Origin: Thermobifida alba
GTDB lineage: Bacteria; Actinomycetota; Actinomycetes; Streptosporangiales; Streptosporangiaceae
DNA: 64,000 nt
Assembly (NCBI RefSeq): GCF_023208015.1
Contig: NZ_CP051627.1
Location: 4,446,422 to 4,510,421, forward strand
Direction of reading: 5' to 3'
Shown: positions 47,063 through 56,202 of the stretch, in pieces
How positions within the stretch are numbered: position 1 is the first letter of the stretch
Layout of the letters: each line of letters starts with the position of its first letter
Notes under the pieces: model-generated
Databases searched by the model: none
The model's input: only the letters and a program-made list of their open reading frames with translations
Told to the model about the DNA's origin: nothing
Translations under genes and position numbers: made by a program

Positions 47063-48208
47063 ATGAGCTACGAGGGGTTTGAGACACTGGCCATTCACGC
47101 CGGTCAGGAGGCCGACGCCGAGACCGGGGCGGTGGTGGTCCCGATCTACCAGACGAGCACCTACCGCCAGGACGGCGTGGGCGGACTGCGCGGCGGCTAC
47201 GAGTACTCCCGCACCGCCAACCCGACCCGCACGGCCCTGGAGGAGTGCCTGGCCGCACTGGAGGCGGGCGTGCGCGGCCTGGCGTTCGCGTCGGGCATGG
47301 CCGCCGAGGACACGCTGCTGCGCACCATCGCCAAGCCCGGCGACCACTTGATCATCCCCAACGACGCCTACGGCGGCACGTTCCGCCTGGTGTCGAAGGT
47401 CTTCGAGCGGTGGGGCCTGGCCTGGGACGCGGTCGACCTGTCCGACACCGAGGCGGTGCGCGCCGCCCTGCGCCCCACCACGGTCGCGGTCTGGGTGGAG
47501 ACGCCCACCAACCCGCTGCTGAACATCGCCGACATCGCCGCGCTCGCCGAGATCACGCACGCCTCCGGCGCGCTGCTGGTGGTGGACAACACCTTCGCCT
47601 CGCCCTACCTGCAGCGCCCGCTCACGCTGGGAGCGGACGTGGTGGTGCACTCCACCACCAAGTACCTGGGCGGCCACTCCGACGTGGTCGGCGGCGCACT
47701 GGTGGTGGCCGACGCCGAACTGGGGGAGCGCCTCGCCTTCCACCAGAACTCGATGGGCGCGGTCGCCGGACCGTTCGACGCCTGGCTGACCCTGCGCGGC
47801 ATCAAGACGCTGGGCGTGCGCATGGACCGGCACAACGCCAACGCCGAACGCGTCGTCAACGCGCTGCTGGGCCACCCCGAGGTGGCCTCGGTGCTCTACC
47901 CGGGCCTGCCCGAGCACCCCGGCCACAAGGTGGCGGTCGACCAGATGCGCGGCTTCGGCGGCATGGTGTCGTTCCGGATGAAGGGCGGCGCGGAGGCGGC
48001 GCTGCGGGTGTGCGCGCGGACGAAGGTGTTCACGCTCGCCGAGTCCCTGGGCGGCGTGGAGTCCCTGATCGAGCACCCTGGGAAGATGACGCACGCCTCG
48101 ACCGCGGGCTCGCTGCTGGAGGTGCCCGACGACCTGGTCCGTCTCTCCGTGGGCATCGAAACAGCGGATGATCTGGTCAATGACCTGCTCCAGGCCCTGG
48201 AGCCGTAG
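47063..48208 (+). CDS. metB: Cystathionine gamma-synthase/gamma-lyase (Cys/Met PLP enzyme)
   Basis: The 381 aa PLP enzyme of the Cys/Met metabolism family has GGYEYSRTANPTRTALEE, WVETPTNPLLNIADI, the PLP-Lys in VVHSTTKYLGGHSDVVGG, and LAESLGGVESLIEHP. Sequence alone cannot separate gamma-synthase from gamma-lyase. The presence of cbs in the same region favours a gamma-lyase role (cystathionine to cysteine). ATG 47063. The gene is followed by a strong hairpin. Confidence 0.9.
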   Translation: MSYEGFETLAIHAGQEADAETGAVVVPIYQTSTYRQDGVGGLRGGYEYSRTANPTRTALEECLAALEAGVRGLAFASGMAAEDTLLRTIAKPGDHLIIPNDAYGGTFRLVSKVFERWGLAWDAVDLSDTEAVRAALRPTTVAVWVETPTNPLLNIADIAALAEITHASGALLVVDNTFASPYLQRPLTLGADVVVHSTTKYLGGHSDVVGGALVVADAELGERLAFHQNSMGAVAGPFDAWLTLRGIKTLGVRMDRHNANAERVVNALLGHPEVASVLYPGLPEHPGHKVAVDQMRGFGGMVSFRMKGGAEAALRVCARTKVFTLAESLGGVESLIEHPGKMTHASTAGSLLEVPDDLVRLSVGIETADDLVNDLLQALEP

Positions 48209-48226
48209 CCGGGGGAGACGAGCGGA

Positions 48227-48259
48227 GAGGCCGGGAGGGAGCCGCTCCCTCCCGGCCTC
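48227..48259. terminator. Bidirectional terminator hairpin
   Basis: A perfect 15-bp stem (48227-48241 and 48245-48259) with a 3-nt loop lies between the convergent metB and the small gene at 48278. No T-run. Confidence 0.75.
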
Positions 48260-48277
48260 TCCCACCGGGGGTGGAGA

Positions 48278-48571
48278 TCACGCCGGGAAGCCCCGGAACT
48301 GGCCGAACCGGTTGTACTCCACCACCTTGAACAGCGCGTAGAACCGCACCAGGCGGTTGCGCTGCTCCGGGATGAAGTTGGTGGACGCCGTCTGGAGCAG
48401 CACCGCGTCCATCCCGTCGACGTCGCCGGTCGACGAGCCGTTCACGTAGCTGACGATCTCGGCGTAGGCCGACTCGTCGTCCAGCTCCAGCCAGCGGCTG
48501 ATCGTCATGCCGTACGTCACTCCCTGCACGAACGCGCCCGCGCCCTGGAGCACCCGCTCCCAGTCCACCAT
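48278..48571 (-). CDS. Small protein of unknown function
   Basis: The 97 aa product contains no motif I recognise. It is a mostly hydrophilic sequence with a central GDVDGMDAVLLQTASTNFIPEQRNRL and aromatic-rich end (FYALFKVVEYNRFGQFRGFPA). The frame stays open far upstream, but the ATG at 48571 matches the point where coding character begins. It lies between a terminator and the divergent lipoprotein gene at 48779. Its role cannot be inferred from neighbours. Confidence 0.55.
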   Translation of the reverse strand: MVDWERVLQGAGAFVQGVTYGMTISRWLELDDESAYAEIVSYVNGSSTGDVDGMDAVLLQTASTNFIPEQRNRLVRFYALFKVVEYNRFGQFRGFPA

Positions 48572-48778
48572 CGGAGGACCTTCCTCTCCTGTCCGGAAAC
48601 CGCGATGACCGTGACTCCAGGGGGTTGTCGGGGCTGTGCTGCTCACCCGTGGGGTCAACTCAACAGTGCGGCCGACGTCCCCGCGCAGGCAATCCCGAAT
48701 TGTGGGGGTAAGCAAGTGCGGACGGCGGCCGAGAGAATAGGAGAAGCCGTTCCGTCCCGCACACCCGAGGCAGGCCCC

Positions 48779-49522
48779 ATGCGTGTTCTTCCCGACCGAG
48801 CGGTCCTGGCCGCCCTCCCCACCCTGCTGCTGACCGCGTCGTGCGGTCTGCTGCCCGACACCGGCGCCGGGCCGCGGCCGACGCCCTCCCCGAGCCCGTC
48901 CGCCTCCCCCAGCCCCGACCTGCCGACCCTGCACGAACTGGTGCGCGCGCACATCGCCGACACCTGGGCCCAGGAGCCCGAGTACGGCGGCCGCTGCGAG
49001 GCGCTGAGCGACTCCGAGCAGCTCGACCTCGGCCAACGGAACGGAGTGTGCCTGGCCCTGTTCGCGGACTGGCAGGACAGCACGGTGTTCGCCCTCGGCC
49101 CGCCCGCCTCCGAACCGTTCGAGGCGCTGCGGTTGACCACCCCCGACAGAACGCACTGGGCACTGGCGGAGAACTTCGTGATCGAGGACCCCTACGCCCC
49201 CGGACCCGACTGGCTGACCGAGGCGATCATGGCCAAGGACGACCCCGCCCGGTGGGAGGTCACCGCGCCCACCCTCACCGGGGTCGCCGAGACCTGGCTG
49301 GCCGACCGCTACCTGCCGCTGGACTGCGACTCCACCGGCGGCGCCTACCCGGAACAGGGCGCCTGGTGTGCGCGGGTGGAGTTCCCCGACCACGAGGAGG
49401 ACCCGCCCGCCGACGGGAGTTCGGTCCTGGTCACCCGCAACGGCGAGCCGGTCCACCGGCTGCTCGCGGAGCACACCGGGGACGGCTGGACCCTCACCCA
49501 GGTCGTCGCCGCCGAGCAGTGA
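48779..49522 (+). CDS. Lipoprotein of unknown function
   Basis: The 247 aa product begins with a lipoprotein signal peptide ending in lipobox LTASC. Mature residue +1 Cys is followed by a Pro/Ser-rich linker (PTPSPSPSASPSP), then a soluble domain with LPTLHELVRAHIADTWAQEP and several Cys (GRCEAL, GVCLAL, LDCDS, WCARV), suggesting disulfides. I do not recognise the domain. ATG 48779 fits the signal peptide. It converges with the VWA gene, the stop codons being 9 bp apart. Confidence 0.75.
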   Translation: MRVLPDRAVLAALPTLLLTASCGLLPDTGAGPRPTPSPSPSASPSPDLPTLHELVRAHIADTWAQEPEYGGRCEALSDSEQLDLGQRNGVCLALFADWQDSTVFALGPPASEPFEALRLTTPDRTHWALAENFVIEDPYAPGPDWLTEAIMAKDDPARWEVTAPTLTGVAETWLADRYLPLDCDSTGGAYPEQGAWCARVEFPDHEEDPPADGSSVLVTRNGEPVHRLLAEHTGDGWTLTQVVAAEQ

Positions 49523-49531
49523 CCCGCCGGG

Positions 49532-51472
49532 TCACCGGCGGGAACGCCGCGACAGCAGGTCCCGCACCACGTAGGACCCCAACCGGTCGGGGTCGGGGCG
49601 GACGGTGCGGCCGCCGTTGCGGGCCACCAGGGCGGAGACGAACTCCTCCAGGCGCGGGTCGTCGGCCAGGGAGAACACGGTCAGCCGGGCGCCGCGCCGG
49701 GTCATCCGGTCGACCTGCGCCAACGTCAGCTCCGTGGTGCGGGGCGCCGGCGGGTACGAGAAGTGGGGCAGGCCGTCGTCGTCCAGGTGCGCGGTCGGCT
49801 CCCCGTCGGTCACCACCAGCACCACCGGTTCGAACTCCGGGTGCCGGTCCAGGTGCCGCCCGGCGAGCAGCAGCGCGTGGTGCAGGTTGGTGCCCTGCAC
49901 CGGTTCCAGCGACAGCTCCGCCAGCTCCCGCGGGGCCAGTACCCGGGCGTGGTCGTCGAACCCGATGATCTGGACCGCGTCCTGCGGGAACCGGGTGGAC
50001 ACCAGCGCGTGCAGCGCCATCGCGGTCTGCTTCGCCGCCCCCCACAGGCCGCGCTGCACCATCGAGTACGACAGGTCCACCAGCAGGCACACCGCCGCCG
50101 CGTCGCGCCGCTCGGTCTCGGCCACCTCGAAGTCCTCGACGCGCAGCCGCAGCCGGCCGCCGTCCTCCGAACCGCGCCGGGCCGCGTTGGCGAGAGTGCG
50201 CACCGCGTCCAGCGGCTGCTCGTCGCCGAAGCGCCACGGCCGACTGGTCCCGGTCAGCTCCCCGGCCGCGCCCACGTCCCGGGTCTCGTGCCCGCCGGGC
50301 CGTCCCCCCGAAGCGGACAGCACGTCGCGCAGCGCCGTCTCACCGATCCTGCGCACCGCCTTCGGGGTCAGCTCCAGCCGGCCGCGCGACCCCGACAGGT
50401 ACCCCTGGTCGCGCAGCTCCCGTTCCAGTTCACGCAGCCGCTCCAGCTCCTCGGCCGCCGACCGGCCCAGGGTGCGCCACACCGCGTCGACGTCGATGTC
50501 GTCCAGGTGGGCGCCCGCGTACCCCTGCCCCAGCGCCTCCTCCAGTTCGGCCAGGTCGGCGAGCTCCGCCACGGCCGTGGTGGCGTCCCCCAGCCCCAGC
50601 TCTGCCTCGCCGGCCACGTCCACGCCCCCCGACCAGACCAGGTCCGGGCGGCGGGCGCGCAACCGCTCGCCGAGCCGCTGCAGCACGTCGTCGAGCCCCG
50701 CCTCCCGCATGGCCTGGCGGCTCAGCTCCAGCAGTTCGGCGCGCTGCTCGGGGGTGAGCGAGTCCAGCAGGCGCTGGGTGGCCGCCGAGCGCCGCGCCAG
50801 CGAGTCCACGAGTTCGTCCAGGTCGCGCGGGTTGTCGGGGAAGAAGTCGCCGAACTCGGCGAGGAACCGGTCGAAGTCGGCCCGGGTGTGCTCGCCGCGG
50901 TCGTCGGCGTCCAGCATCGCGTTCAGCGCCTCCACCATCGCGCCCACCCGCCGCAGGTCCTCGGGGGTGCCGCCGGACATGGCCTGCCTCATGCCGCGGA
51001 ACTGGGCGTCCAGGACCTCGCGGCGCAGCAGGTCGCGCAGGCGCTCGAAGGTCTCGCGGGCCTCGGGGGAGCGCCACCGGTAGTCGGCGAGCCGCCGGAT
51101 CGCCGCGGCCGGGTCGGACGGCAGGTCGTCCAGTTCCCGCTCCCGCAGTCGCGCGTCGTCGCCCGGGTCGGGGAACAGCGCCGCGCGTTCCTGGCCCACG
51201 GCCTGGTCCAGCAGCCTGCGCGCCTCCCGCAGCGTGCCGTCCAGCCTGCCCCGGGAGCGCAGCTGCCGGCCGCGTTCCCGGATGCGGCGCACCAGGTCGT
51301 CCAGCCCGGTCAGACCGCGCGTACCGCGGCGCAGCAGGTCCCGCAGCGCCCGCGTGGGCGAGGAGCCGGCCATGACCGAACGCCCCAGCTCGTCCAGCGC
51401 GGAACGTGCGTCGTAGGGGGCGCGCAGCGGGTCGGGACCGTCGTCGTAGCGTCCGTAGCGGAATCCGCGCAT
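49532..51472 (-). CDS. VWA-domain partner of the MoxR/Mg-chelatase-like ATPase
   Basis: The 646 aa protein has a long helical, Arg/Asp/Leu-rich N-terminal region (to ~440), then a von Willebrand A domain with the metal (MIDAS) motif LLVDLSYSM (D-x-S-x-S) and a later TDGEPT. A Ser/Thr/Arg-rich C-terminus follows. It is separated from the AAA+ gene by only 18 bp (stop at 51491) and both are on the same strand, like the ChlI/ChlD or MoxR/VWA pairs that remodel a target protein. The target is not visible here. Confidence 0.87.
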   Translation of the reverse strand: MRGFRYGRYDDGPDPLRAPYDARSALDELGRSVMAGSSPTRALRDLLRRGTRGLTGLDDLVRRIRERGRQLRSRGRLDGTLREARRLLDQAVGQERAALFPDPGDDARLRERELDDLPSDPAAAIRRLADYRWRSPEARETFERLRDLLRREVLDAQFRGMRQAMSGGTPEDLRRVGAMVEALNAMLDADDRGEHTRADFDRFLAEFGDFFPDNPRDLDELVDSLARRSAATQRLLDSLTPEQRAELLELSRQAMREAGLDDVLQRLGERLRARRPDLVWSGGVDVAGEAELGLGDATTAVAELADLAELEEALGQGYAGAHLDDIDVDAVWRTLGRSAAEELERLRELERELRDQGYLSGSRGRLELTPKAVRRIGETALRDVLSASGGRPGGHETRDVGAAGELTGTSRPWRFGDEQPLDAVRTLANAARRGSEDGGRLRLRVEDFEVAETERRDAAAVCLLVDLSYSMVQRGLWGAAKQTAMALHALVSTRFPQDAVQIIGFDDHARVLAPRELAELSLEPVQGTNLHHALLLAGRHLDRHPEFEPVVLVVTDGEPTAHLDDDGLPHFSYPPAPRTTELTLAQVDRMTRRGARLTVFSLADDPRLEEFVSALVARNGGRTVRPDPDRLGSYVVRDLLSRRSRR

Positions 51473-51490
51473 GTCGCAGCCCCTCCTCGG

Positions 51491-52903
51491 TCAGGTCCGG
51501 TACCGCGCCCCGTCCGGCAGGGCGTCCTTGGACAGCCGCCGGCTCAGGTACAGGCCCTCCAACGCGAGTTCCACGGCCGCCGCCGCGTAGCCGGGGGCGG
51601 CCGCCGGGTCGTCGTCGCCGTCCGGGGCGACCCGCTTGACCAGCTCCGCCAGGCCCGTGAACGGGCCGACCCGCTTCAGCAGCTCCTCGGCGCCCACCAG
51701 CTCCCCCGACTCCACGGTCGCGCCGGAGGAGAAGCGCTCGGTCAGCGGCCCCAGGTCCACCCCGCCCAGCACGCGGCGGAACGTGTCGTAGACGGCGCGG
51801 CGCAGCAGGTGCTCCAGGACCGCGGCCTCGCGGCCCTCCTCGGAGACGTCGAACTCCACCTTGCCGCGCAGCACGCCCGTGACCGACGGCAGGTCGCACA
51901 CGCGCGCCACCGCCCGCCGCTCGCCGGCCAACGCGGCACGGCGCTCCGCGGCGGCGGCGACCGTCTCCAGCGCCGCGATCGCGAACCGCGCCGACACGCC
52001 GGAGCGCTCGTCCACCGACGGGGACTCGCGCACCAGCCGCGTGAACCGGGCCACGGCCTCTACCAGGTGCCCGGGGACGCGCACCCCCGGCGGCAGTTCG
52101 CTCTCCTGTTCGACCAGGGCGATCTCGTCGTCGAGCTCCACCGGGTAGTGGGTGCGGACCTCCGCGCCGAACCGGTCCTTGAGCGGTGTGATGATCCGAC
52201 CCCGGTTGGTGTAGTCCTCCGGGTTGGCACTGGCCACCACCAGCAGGTCCAACGGCAGCCGCAGCTGGTAGCCGCGGATCTGCACGTCCCGCTCCTCCAG
52301 CACGTTGAACAGCGCCACCTGGACGCGCGCGGCCAGGTCGGGCAGCTCGTTCAGGCAGAACACGCCCCGGTTGGAGCGCGGCACCAGACCGTAGTGCACG
52401 GTCTCCGGGTCGCCCAGGCTGCGGCCCTCGGCGAGCCTGACCGGGTCGACGTCGCCGATGAGGTCGGCGACACCGGTGTCGGGAGTGGCGAGCTTCTCGC
52501 CGTAGCGCTCGTCGCGGTGCCGCCACACGACGGGCAGGTCGTCGCCGTACTCCGCGGCCATGCGGCGGGCCTGCGGGGAGACCGGCGCGTACGGGTGGTC
52601 GTTGAGGGCGCATCCCGCCACGGCCGGACTCCACTCGTCCAGCAGGCCCGTGAGGGTGCGGATCAGCCGTGTCTTTCCCTGGCCGCGTTCGCCCAGGAGC
52701 ACCACGTCATGCCGGGCGAGTAGCGCCCGCTCCAGTTGCGGCAGCACGGTCTCGGCGAACCCCACGATGCCCGGGAAGCGTTCCTCGCCGGAACGCATCC
52801 GGTGCAGAAGGTTCTCGCGGACCTCGTCCTTGACGGTCCGGTAGCGGTGCCCCGAAGCGCGCAGCGCGCCCAGGGTGTGTGGAAGGTCGACGTGATCGGG
52901 CAC
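51491..52903 (-). CDS. MoxR/Mg-chelatase subunit I-like AAA+ ATPase
   Basis: The 470 aa AAA+ protein shows Walker A VVLLGERGQGKTRLIRTL, Walker B-like GVFCLNELPDLAARVQVAL, sensor 1 LLVVASANPEDYTNRGRII and arginine-finger region DRFGAEVRTHYPVEL. A C-terminal lid domain follows. It is encoded upstream of the VWA gene and very probably forms a complex with it. The ChlI similarity does not imply chlorophyll synthesis; such pairs are common in actinobacteria. GTG 52903 is preceded by TAGACT 5 nt upstream, which suggests a leaderless mRNA; GTG 52921 is an alternative. Confidence 0.88.
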   Translation of the reverse strand: MPDHVDLPHTLGALRASGHRYRTVKDEVRENLLHRMRSGEERFPGIVGFAETVLPQLERALLARHDVVLLGERGQGKTRLIRTLTGLLDEWSPAVAGCALNDHPYAPVSPQARRMAAEYGDDLPVVWRHRDERYGEKLATPDTGVADLIGDVDPVRLAEGRSLGDPETVHYGLVPRSNRGVFCLNELPDLAARVQVALFNVLEERDVQIRGYQLRLPLDLLVVASANPEDYTNRGRIITPLKDRFGAEVRTHYPVELDDEIALVEQESELPPGVRVPGHLVEAVARFTRLVRESPSVDERSGVSARFAIAALETVAAAAERRAALAGERRAVARVCDLPSVTGVLRGKVEFDVSEEGREAAVLEHLLRRAVYDTFRRVLGGVDLGPLTERFSSGATVESGELVGAEELLKRVGPFTGLAELVKRVAPDGDDDPAAAPGYAAAAVELALEGLYLSRRLSKDALPDGARYRT

Positions 52904-53111
52904 ACGGTCGAGTCTATTCACCGGACGCCGGTTGTGGACCCCGCCGGTGTGCGGATTCCGCGCCCCGAACGGGGCCGTCCCGCGGGATGCGGCGGGATCT
53001 CCGGAATCCCCGGGGGACGGTGGGAATGTTCTGCCCGCACGGGGAACCGTCAACAGAGAGAATGGCGGTGCCCGTGAGCACACGCTCGCGGTGGACGGCG
53101 AGGAGGCGACA

Positions 53112-54272
53112 GTGGCCCGGTTCAGCGACGCACTGGCGACCGGGGTCGACCTGGTGAGCGCGGCCGAACGCGCGACCAGGCAGGCACTCGGTCAACTCGA
53201 CGGCCCAGCCGACCTCGTCTGCGTGTTCGTCAGCGGCTTCGACCCGGAGGAGGTGGGGCTCGCCGGGGAACGCGCCATGACGCTCGCCGAGGACGCGACC
53301 ACCATCGGCTGCAGCGCCGACGGCGTCATCGGCGGGGGGCGCGGCGCCGAGGGGCAGGGGGCGGTGAGCGTGTGGGCGGCGATGCTGCCGGGGGTCACCA
53401 TGACCCCGTTCGAACTCGCCGCGGTGCCCGAGGGGGACCACCTCGCGGTGGTCGGAGTGCTCCAGCCCACGCCCGTGGACCGGGCGGCGCTGCTGCTGAC
53501 CAACCCGTACGTCTTCCCCACGCACTCGTTCGTGCGGCGCAGCGACACGGTCCTGGGCGACCTGCCGATCGTGGGCGGCCTGGCCGACGGGGCCTACGGC
53601 GGTGACAGCGTCCGGCTGTTCCTGCAGGGCGAGACCGTGCAGGCGGGCGCCGTGGGACTGCTGATCGGCGGGGAGGGGGTGCTGGGGACGGTGGTGAGCC
53701 AGGGGTGCCGTCCCGTCGGCCCGTCCATGGCGGTGACCAAGGCCGAGGAGAACGTCCTGCTGGAGCTGGCGGGAACCCCCGCCTACGAGAAACTGGAGGA
53801 GATCGTCAGCGCCCTCAGCCCTCAGGAGCAGGAGCTGGCCGCCGAGGGGCTGCACATCGGCATCGCCATCGACGAGTACGCCGAGCGGCACGAGAGCGGC
53901 GACTTCCTCATCCGCGGGGTGCTCGAAGCCGACCCCGAGCAGGGGTCGGTCACCATCGGCGACGTCGTCGAAGTCGGCCAGACGGTCCGCTTCCAGGTCC
54001 GCGACCACGACACCGCGGACAGCGACCTGCTGGAGCGGCTGAGCCTGTTCGCCCGCGACACCGGGGGAGCGGCCGAGGGCGCCCTGCTGTTCTCCTGCAA
54101 CGGCCGGGGCAGCACGATGTTCCCCTCCGCCGACCACGACGTGCGCTGCGTGCGGCAGACCCTCGGGATCGACGCGGTCGGCGGCTTCTTCGCCGCGGGG
54201 GAGATCGGCCCGGTGGCCGGACGCAACCACCTGCACGGCTTCACCGCCTGCATGCTGGCCTTCCGGGGGTGA
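53112..54272 (+). CDS. FIST N/C domain sensor protein
   Basis: The 386 aa protein has the FIST_N domain (RFSDALATGVDLVSAAERA; GCSADGVIGGGRG) followed by FIST_C (NVLLELAGTPAYEKLEEI; ALLFSCNGRGSTMFPSADHDV; GFFAAGEIGPVAGRNHLHGF). FIST proteins are thought to bind small ligands, often amino acids, in signalling. No output domain is attached here, so it must act through a partner. GTG 53112 has AGGAGG six bases upstream. It diverges from the AAA+/VWA pair (208 bp gap), so a functional link is possible. Confidence 0.9.
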   Translation: MARFSDALATGVDLVSAAERATRQALGQLDGPADLVCVFVSGFDPEEVGLAGERAMTLAEDATTIGCSADGVIGGGRGAEGQGAVSVWAAMLPGVTMTPFELAAVPEGDHLAVVGVLQPTPVDRAALLLTNPYVFPTHSFVRRSDTVLGDLPIVGGLADGAYGGDSVRLFLQGETVQAGAVGLLIGGEGVLGTVVSQGCRPVGPSMAVTKAEENVLLELAGTPAYEKLEEIVSALSPQEQELAAEGLHIGIAIDEYAERHESGDFLIRGVLEADPEQGSVTIGDVVEVGQTVRFQVRDHDTADSDLLERLSLFARDTGGAAEGALLFSCNGRGSTMFPSADHDVRCVRQTLGIDAVGGFFAAGEIGPVAGRNHLHGFTACMLAFRG

Positions 54273-54314
54273 CGGCGGAGCCGTCCCGTCCGGCGGCGGC
54301 CGCGGGCGCCCGGA

Positions 54315-54905
54315 CTACCGGGCGACCACGACCACCGTCCGCGCCATCTTGTCGTGCAGCGACTGGGCGTTGTCGTCGCCGGACGCCACGAGGCCGGAGA
54401 CGAAGACGAAGAGGTGCCCCAGGCACGGCAGCGAGTGCGGCAGGCCGAATGCCGCGCTGCGCAGCGCGCTCTGTCCCTGCGACAGGGGGGCGCCGTCGGC
54501 GCTGACGACTCTCAGCCTGGTCATCATCTTGCCGGGAGTGCGGCCGGTCGCGGCGATGAAGAACCAGTCGTAGAGGAAGACGGCGACGCCCCAGCCGAAG
54601 AGGAACAGGAGGCCGAACGTGGTGTTGAAGGCGTCGGAGGTCTCCTCCATGTCCGGGTAGGCCGCGGCGATGAAGACCAGGATGCCGAAGGTGAGCAGCC
54701 ACACCAGGATGTTCACGAGGAAGTAGTCGATGATCCGCGCGCCCAGCCGGTGCCCGAACCCGGCGAGGACCAGTCCGGTCGCGGGGTGGATGCGGGCGTT
54801 GGCGGGCGGTGGCGGCGCCGGATAGCCTCCGCCTCCTCCACCGGGGTGGGGGTGCGGAATCCCGTACGGCTGCTGCGGCGGGTTGTTCCAAGGGGGAGTA
54901 GTCAC
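54315..54905 (-). CDS. RDD-family membrane protein
   Basis: The 196 aa protein has a cytoplasmic Pro/Gly/Gln-rich N-terminus (PPQQPYGIPHPHPGGG), then an RDD domain: GFGHRLGARIIDYFLVN (the R-D pair), a helix pair, YDWFFIAATGRTPGKMMTRLRVV, and a final SLHDKMARTVVVV. RDD proteins are transporters or envelope proteins of uncertain role. GTG 54905 is preceded by GATAAT, which fits a -10 box and a leaderless message. A second, frameshifted RDD gene lies just upstream on the same strand. Confidence 0.88.
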   Translation of the reverse strand: MTTPPWNNPPQQPYGIPHPHPGGGGGGYPAPPPPANARIHPATGLVLAGFGHRLGARIIDYFLVNILVWLLTFGILVFIAAAYPDMEETSDAFNTTFGLLFLFGWGVAVFLYDWFFIAATGRTPGKMMTRLRVVSADGAPLSQGQSALRSAAFGLPHSLPCLGHLFVFVSGLVASGDDNAQSLHDKMARTVVVVAR

Positions 54906-54912
54906 GCCGACA

Positions 54913-55252
54913 TTATCGCTGGTGGCCCCAGTGGGCGCAGCCACCGGTCGCAGGCCCGGAGGGGACCGTTCCCCCGCGGGGGACGCAGGGGTCCGCCGCC
55001 GGGTCGTGCAGGGACCGGCCGCGGGAGTCCCACAGCGGCCGCAGGCGGTCGGGGGATGAAGGCGACCGCCGAAAGCGGGAGCACCGGCAGGAACAGGGGC
55101 AGTCCCAGCGCGCGGGGCACGCCCGGAGGCGTTCCGGTGCGCGCCGCGACCACCCGGACGCCCATGAGCCGTGTGCCGACGGTCCGGCCGGACCTGGCGT
55201 GGGGCGGCCACCGGTGGGTGGAGCGCACCGCGAACGCGACGGCCAGGGGACG
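54913..55252 (-). pseudogene. Frameshifted RDD-family gene remnant
   Basis: In one frame (about 55252-55055) the translation has SGRTVGTRLMGVRVVAARTG, the Gly-rich RDD motif, then hydrophobic LPLFLPVLPLSAVAF. Close to 55053 the RDD-like sequence continues in another frame as PLWDSRGRSLHDPAAD, the conserved C-terminal part, to a stop at 54913. Each half alone is too short for the family. The N-terminal helices and R-D motif are absent or scrambled upstream. A single-base shift near 55053 explains the two halves. It lies 7 bp from the intact RDD gene and in the 582-bp gap 54906-55487, which holds no other gene I can support. Confidence 0.6.
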
Positions 55253-55435
55253 ACCACGACGGCGGCGGCAGCCGGGGACGCCGTGTCGCCGTCGGCGGAG
55301 GGGAAGGGGAGGGGACACGCGGTTCACGACACTCGCGGTCGGGGACGGGGAGCGGAGGCGGTGGTGCTGCCCCGCGGTGGCGCGGCCGGTGCGGACGAGG
55401 CGCTGTCCGCTCCCGGTCGCCCGCCCGACCCCGCA

Positions 55436-55476
55436 CAACGCGGAAGGGGTGGCTCTCGGCCACCCCTTCCGCGTTG
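55436..55476. terminator. greA terminator hairpin
   Basis: Arms 55436-55453 and 55459-55476 form a perfect 18-bp stem with a 5-nt loop, just after the greA stop codon on the minus strand. Confidence 0.75.
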
Positions 55477-55487
55477 CGCTTTCGGGG

Positions 55488-55991
55488 TCAGGAGCCGCCG
55501 TTGTAGGGCACGGCGTCGATGATCTCCACCGTCGCTTCCTTGCCGTTCGGAAGCTTGTAGGTGGCCTTCTCGCCGGCCTTCTTGCCGTTGATGGCCTCAC
55601 CCAGCGGGGACTTGGGGGAGTAGACGTCGATGGGCGCCCCGCTTTCCTCGCGGGAGGCCAGGAGGAAGGTCATCTCCTCGTCGTCTCCCTCGAACTTGAT
55701 CGTCACCGTCATGCCGGGGCTGACCACGCCCTCGCGCTGCGGGGCCTGGCCGACGCGGGCGTTGTTCAGGACCGCCTGCAGGTGGGCGATACGGGCCTCG
55801 ATCTTCCCCTGCTCTTCCTTGGCGGCGTGGTAGCCGCCGTTCTCCCTCAGGTCGCCTTCTTCCCGAGCGGCTTCGATCCGGTCGGCGATCTCGATGCGAC
55901 CAGGCCCTGACAAGTACTCCAGCTCCGCGGAGAGCCGGTCGTACGCCTCCTGAGTGAGCCAGGTGACGTTGTCATCACGGGTCTCGGTCAC
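55488..55991 (-). CDS. greA: Transcription elongation factor GreA
   Basis: The 167 aa factor restarts backtracked RNA polymerase by stimulating its nuclease activity. The N-terminal coiled coil (LTQEAYDRLSAELEYLSG; RIEAAREEGDLRENGGYHAAKEEQG) carries the acidic tip DLREN, which places the metal at the active centre. The C-terminal FKBP-like domain has YSPKSPLGEAINGKKAGE. It starts with GTG at 55991. It is a stand-alone gene between the RDD genes and DUF4307. Confidence 0.95.
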   Translation of the reverse strand: MTETRDDNVTWLTQEAYDRLSAELEYLSGPGRIEIADRIEAAREEGDLRENGGYHAAKEEQGKIEARIAHLQAVLNNARVGQAPQREGVVSPGMTVTIKFEGDDEEMTFLLASREESGAPIDVYSPKSPLGEAINGKKAGEKATYKLPNGKEATVEIIDAVPYNGGS

Positions 55992-56202
55992 GGCAACTCC
56001 CTCGATGGTTCTAGGGACCGCGCCGGGGCGCGGTAGATGAAATTACGAGAGTAGCACCGCGCTTTCCAAGCAGGATGACCACGGAAAACGGCACCACGGC
56101 ACACATGTCTCCGCTGAGCGGAGCGTGACATGCGCACCGAGGCTGTGGTCGTGCTCGGGGGCTCGGTGCCGGTGCTCCCCGTTCTGGAGGAGCGGTTGGG
56201 AA

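Noticed and set aside
52931-52970. GTGGACCCCGCCGGTGTGCGG, which looks somewhat like another CRISPR-type repeat
   Set aside because: A single copy with imperfect hairpin and no neighbours at CRISPR spacing; more likely GC-rich promoter DNA of the AAA+ gene.
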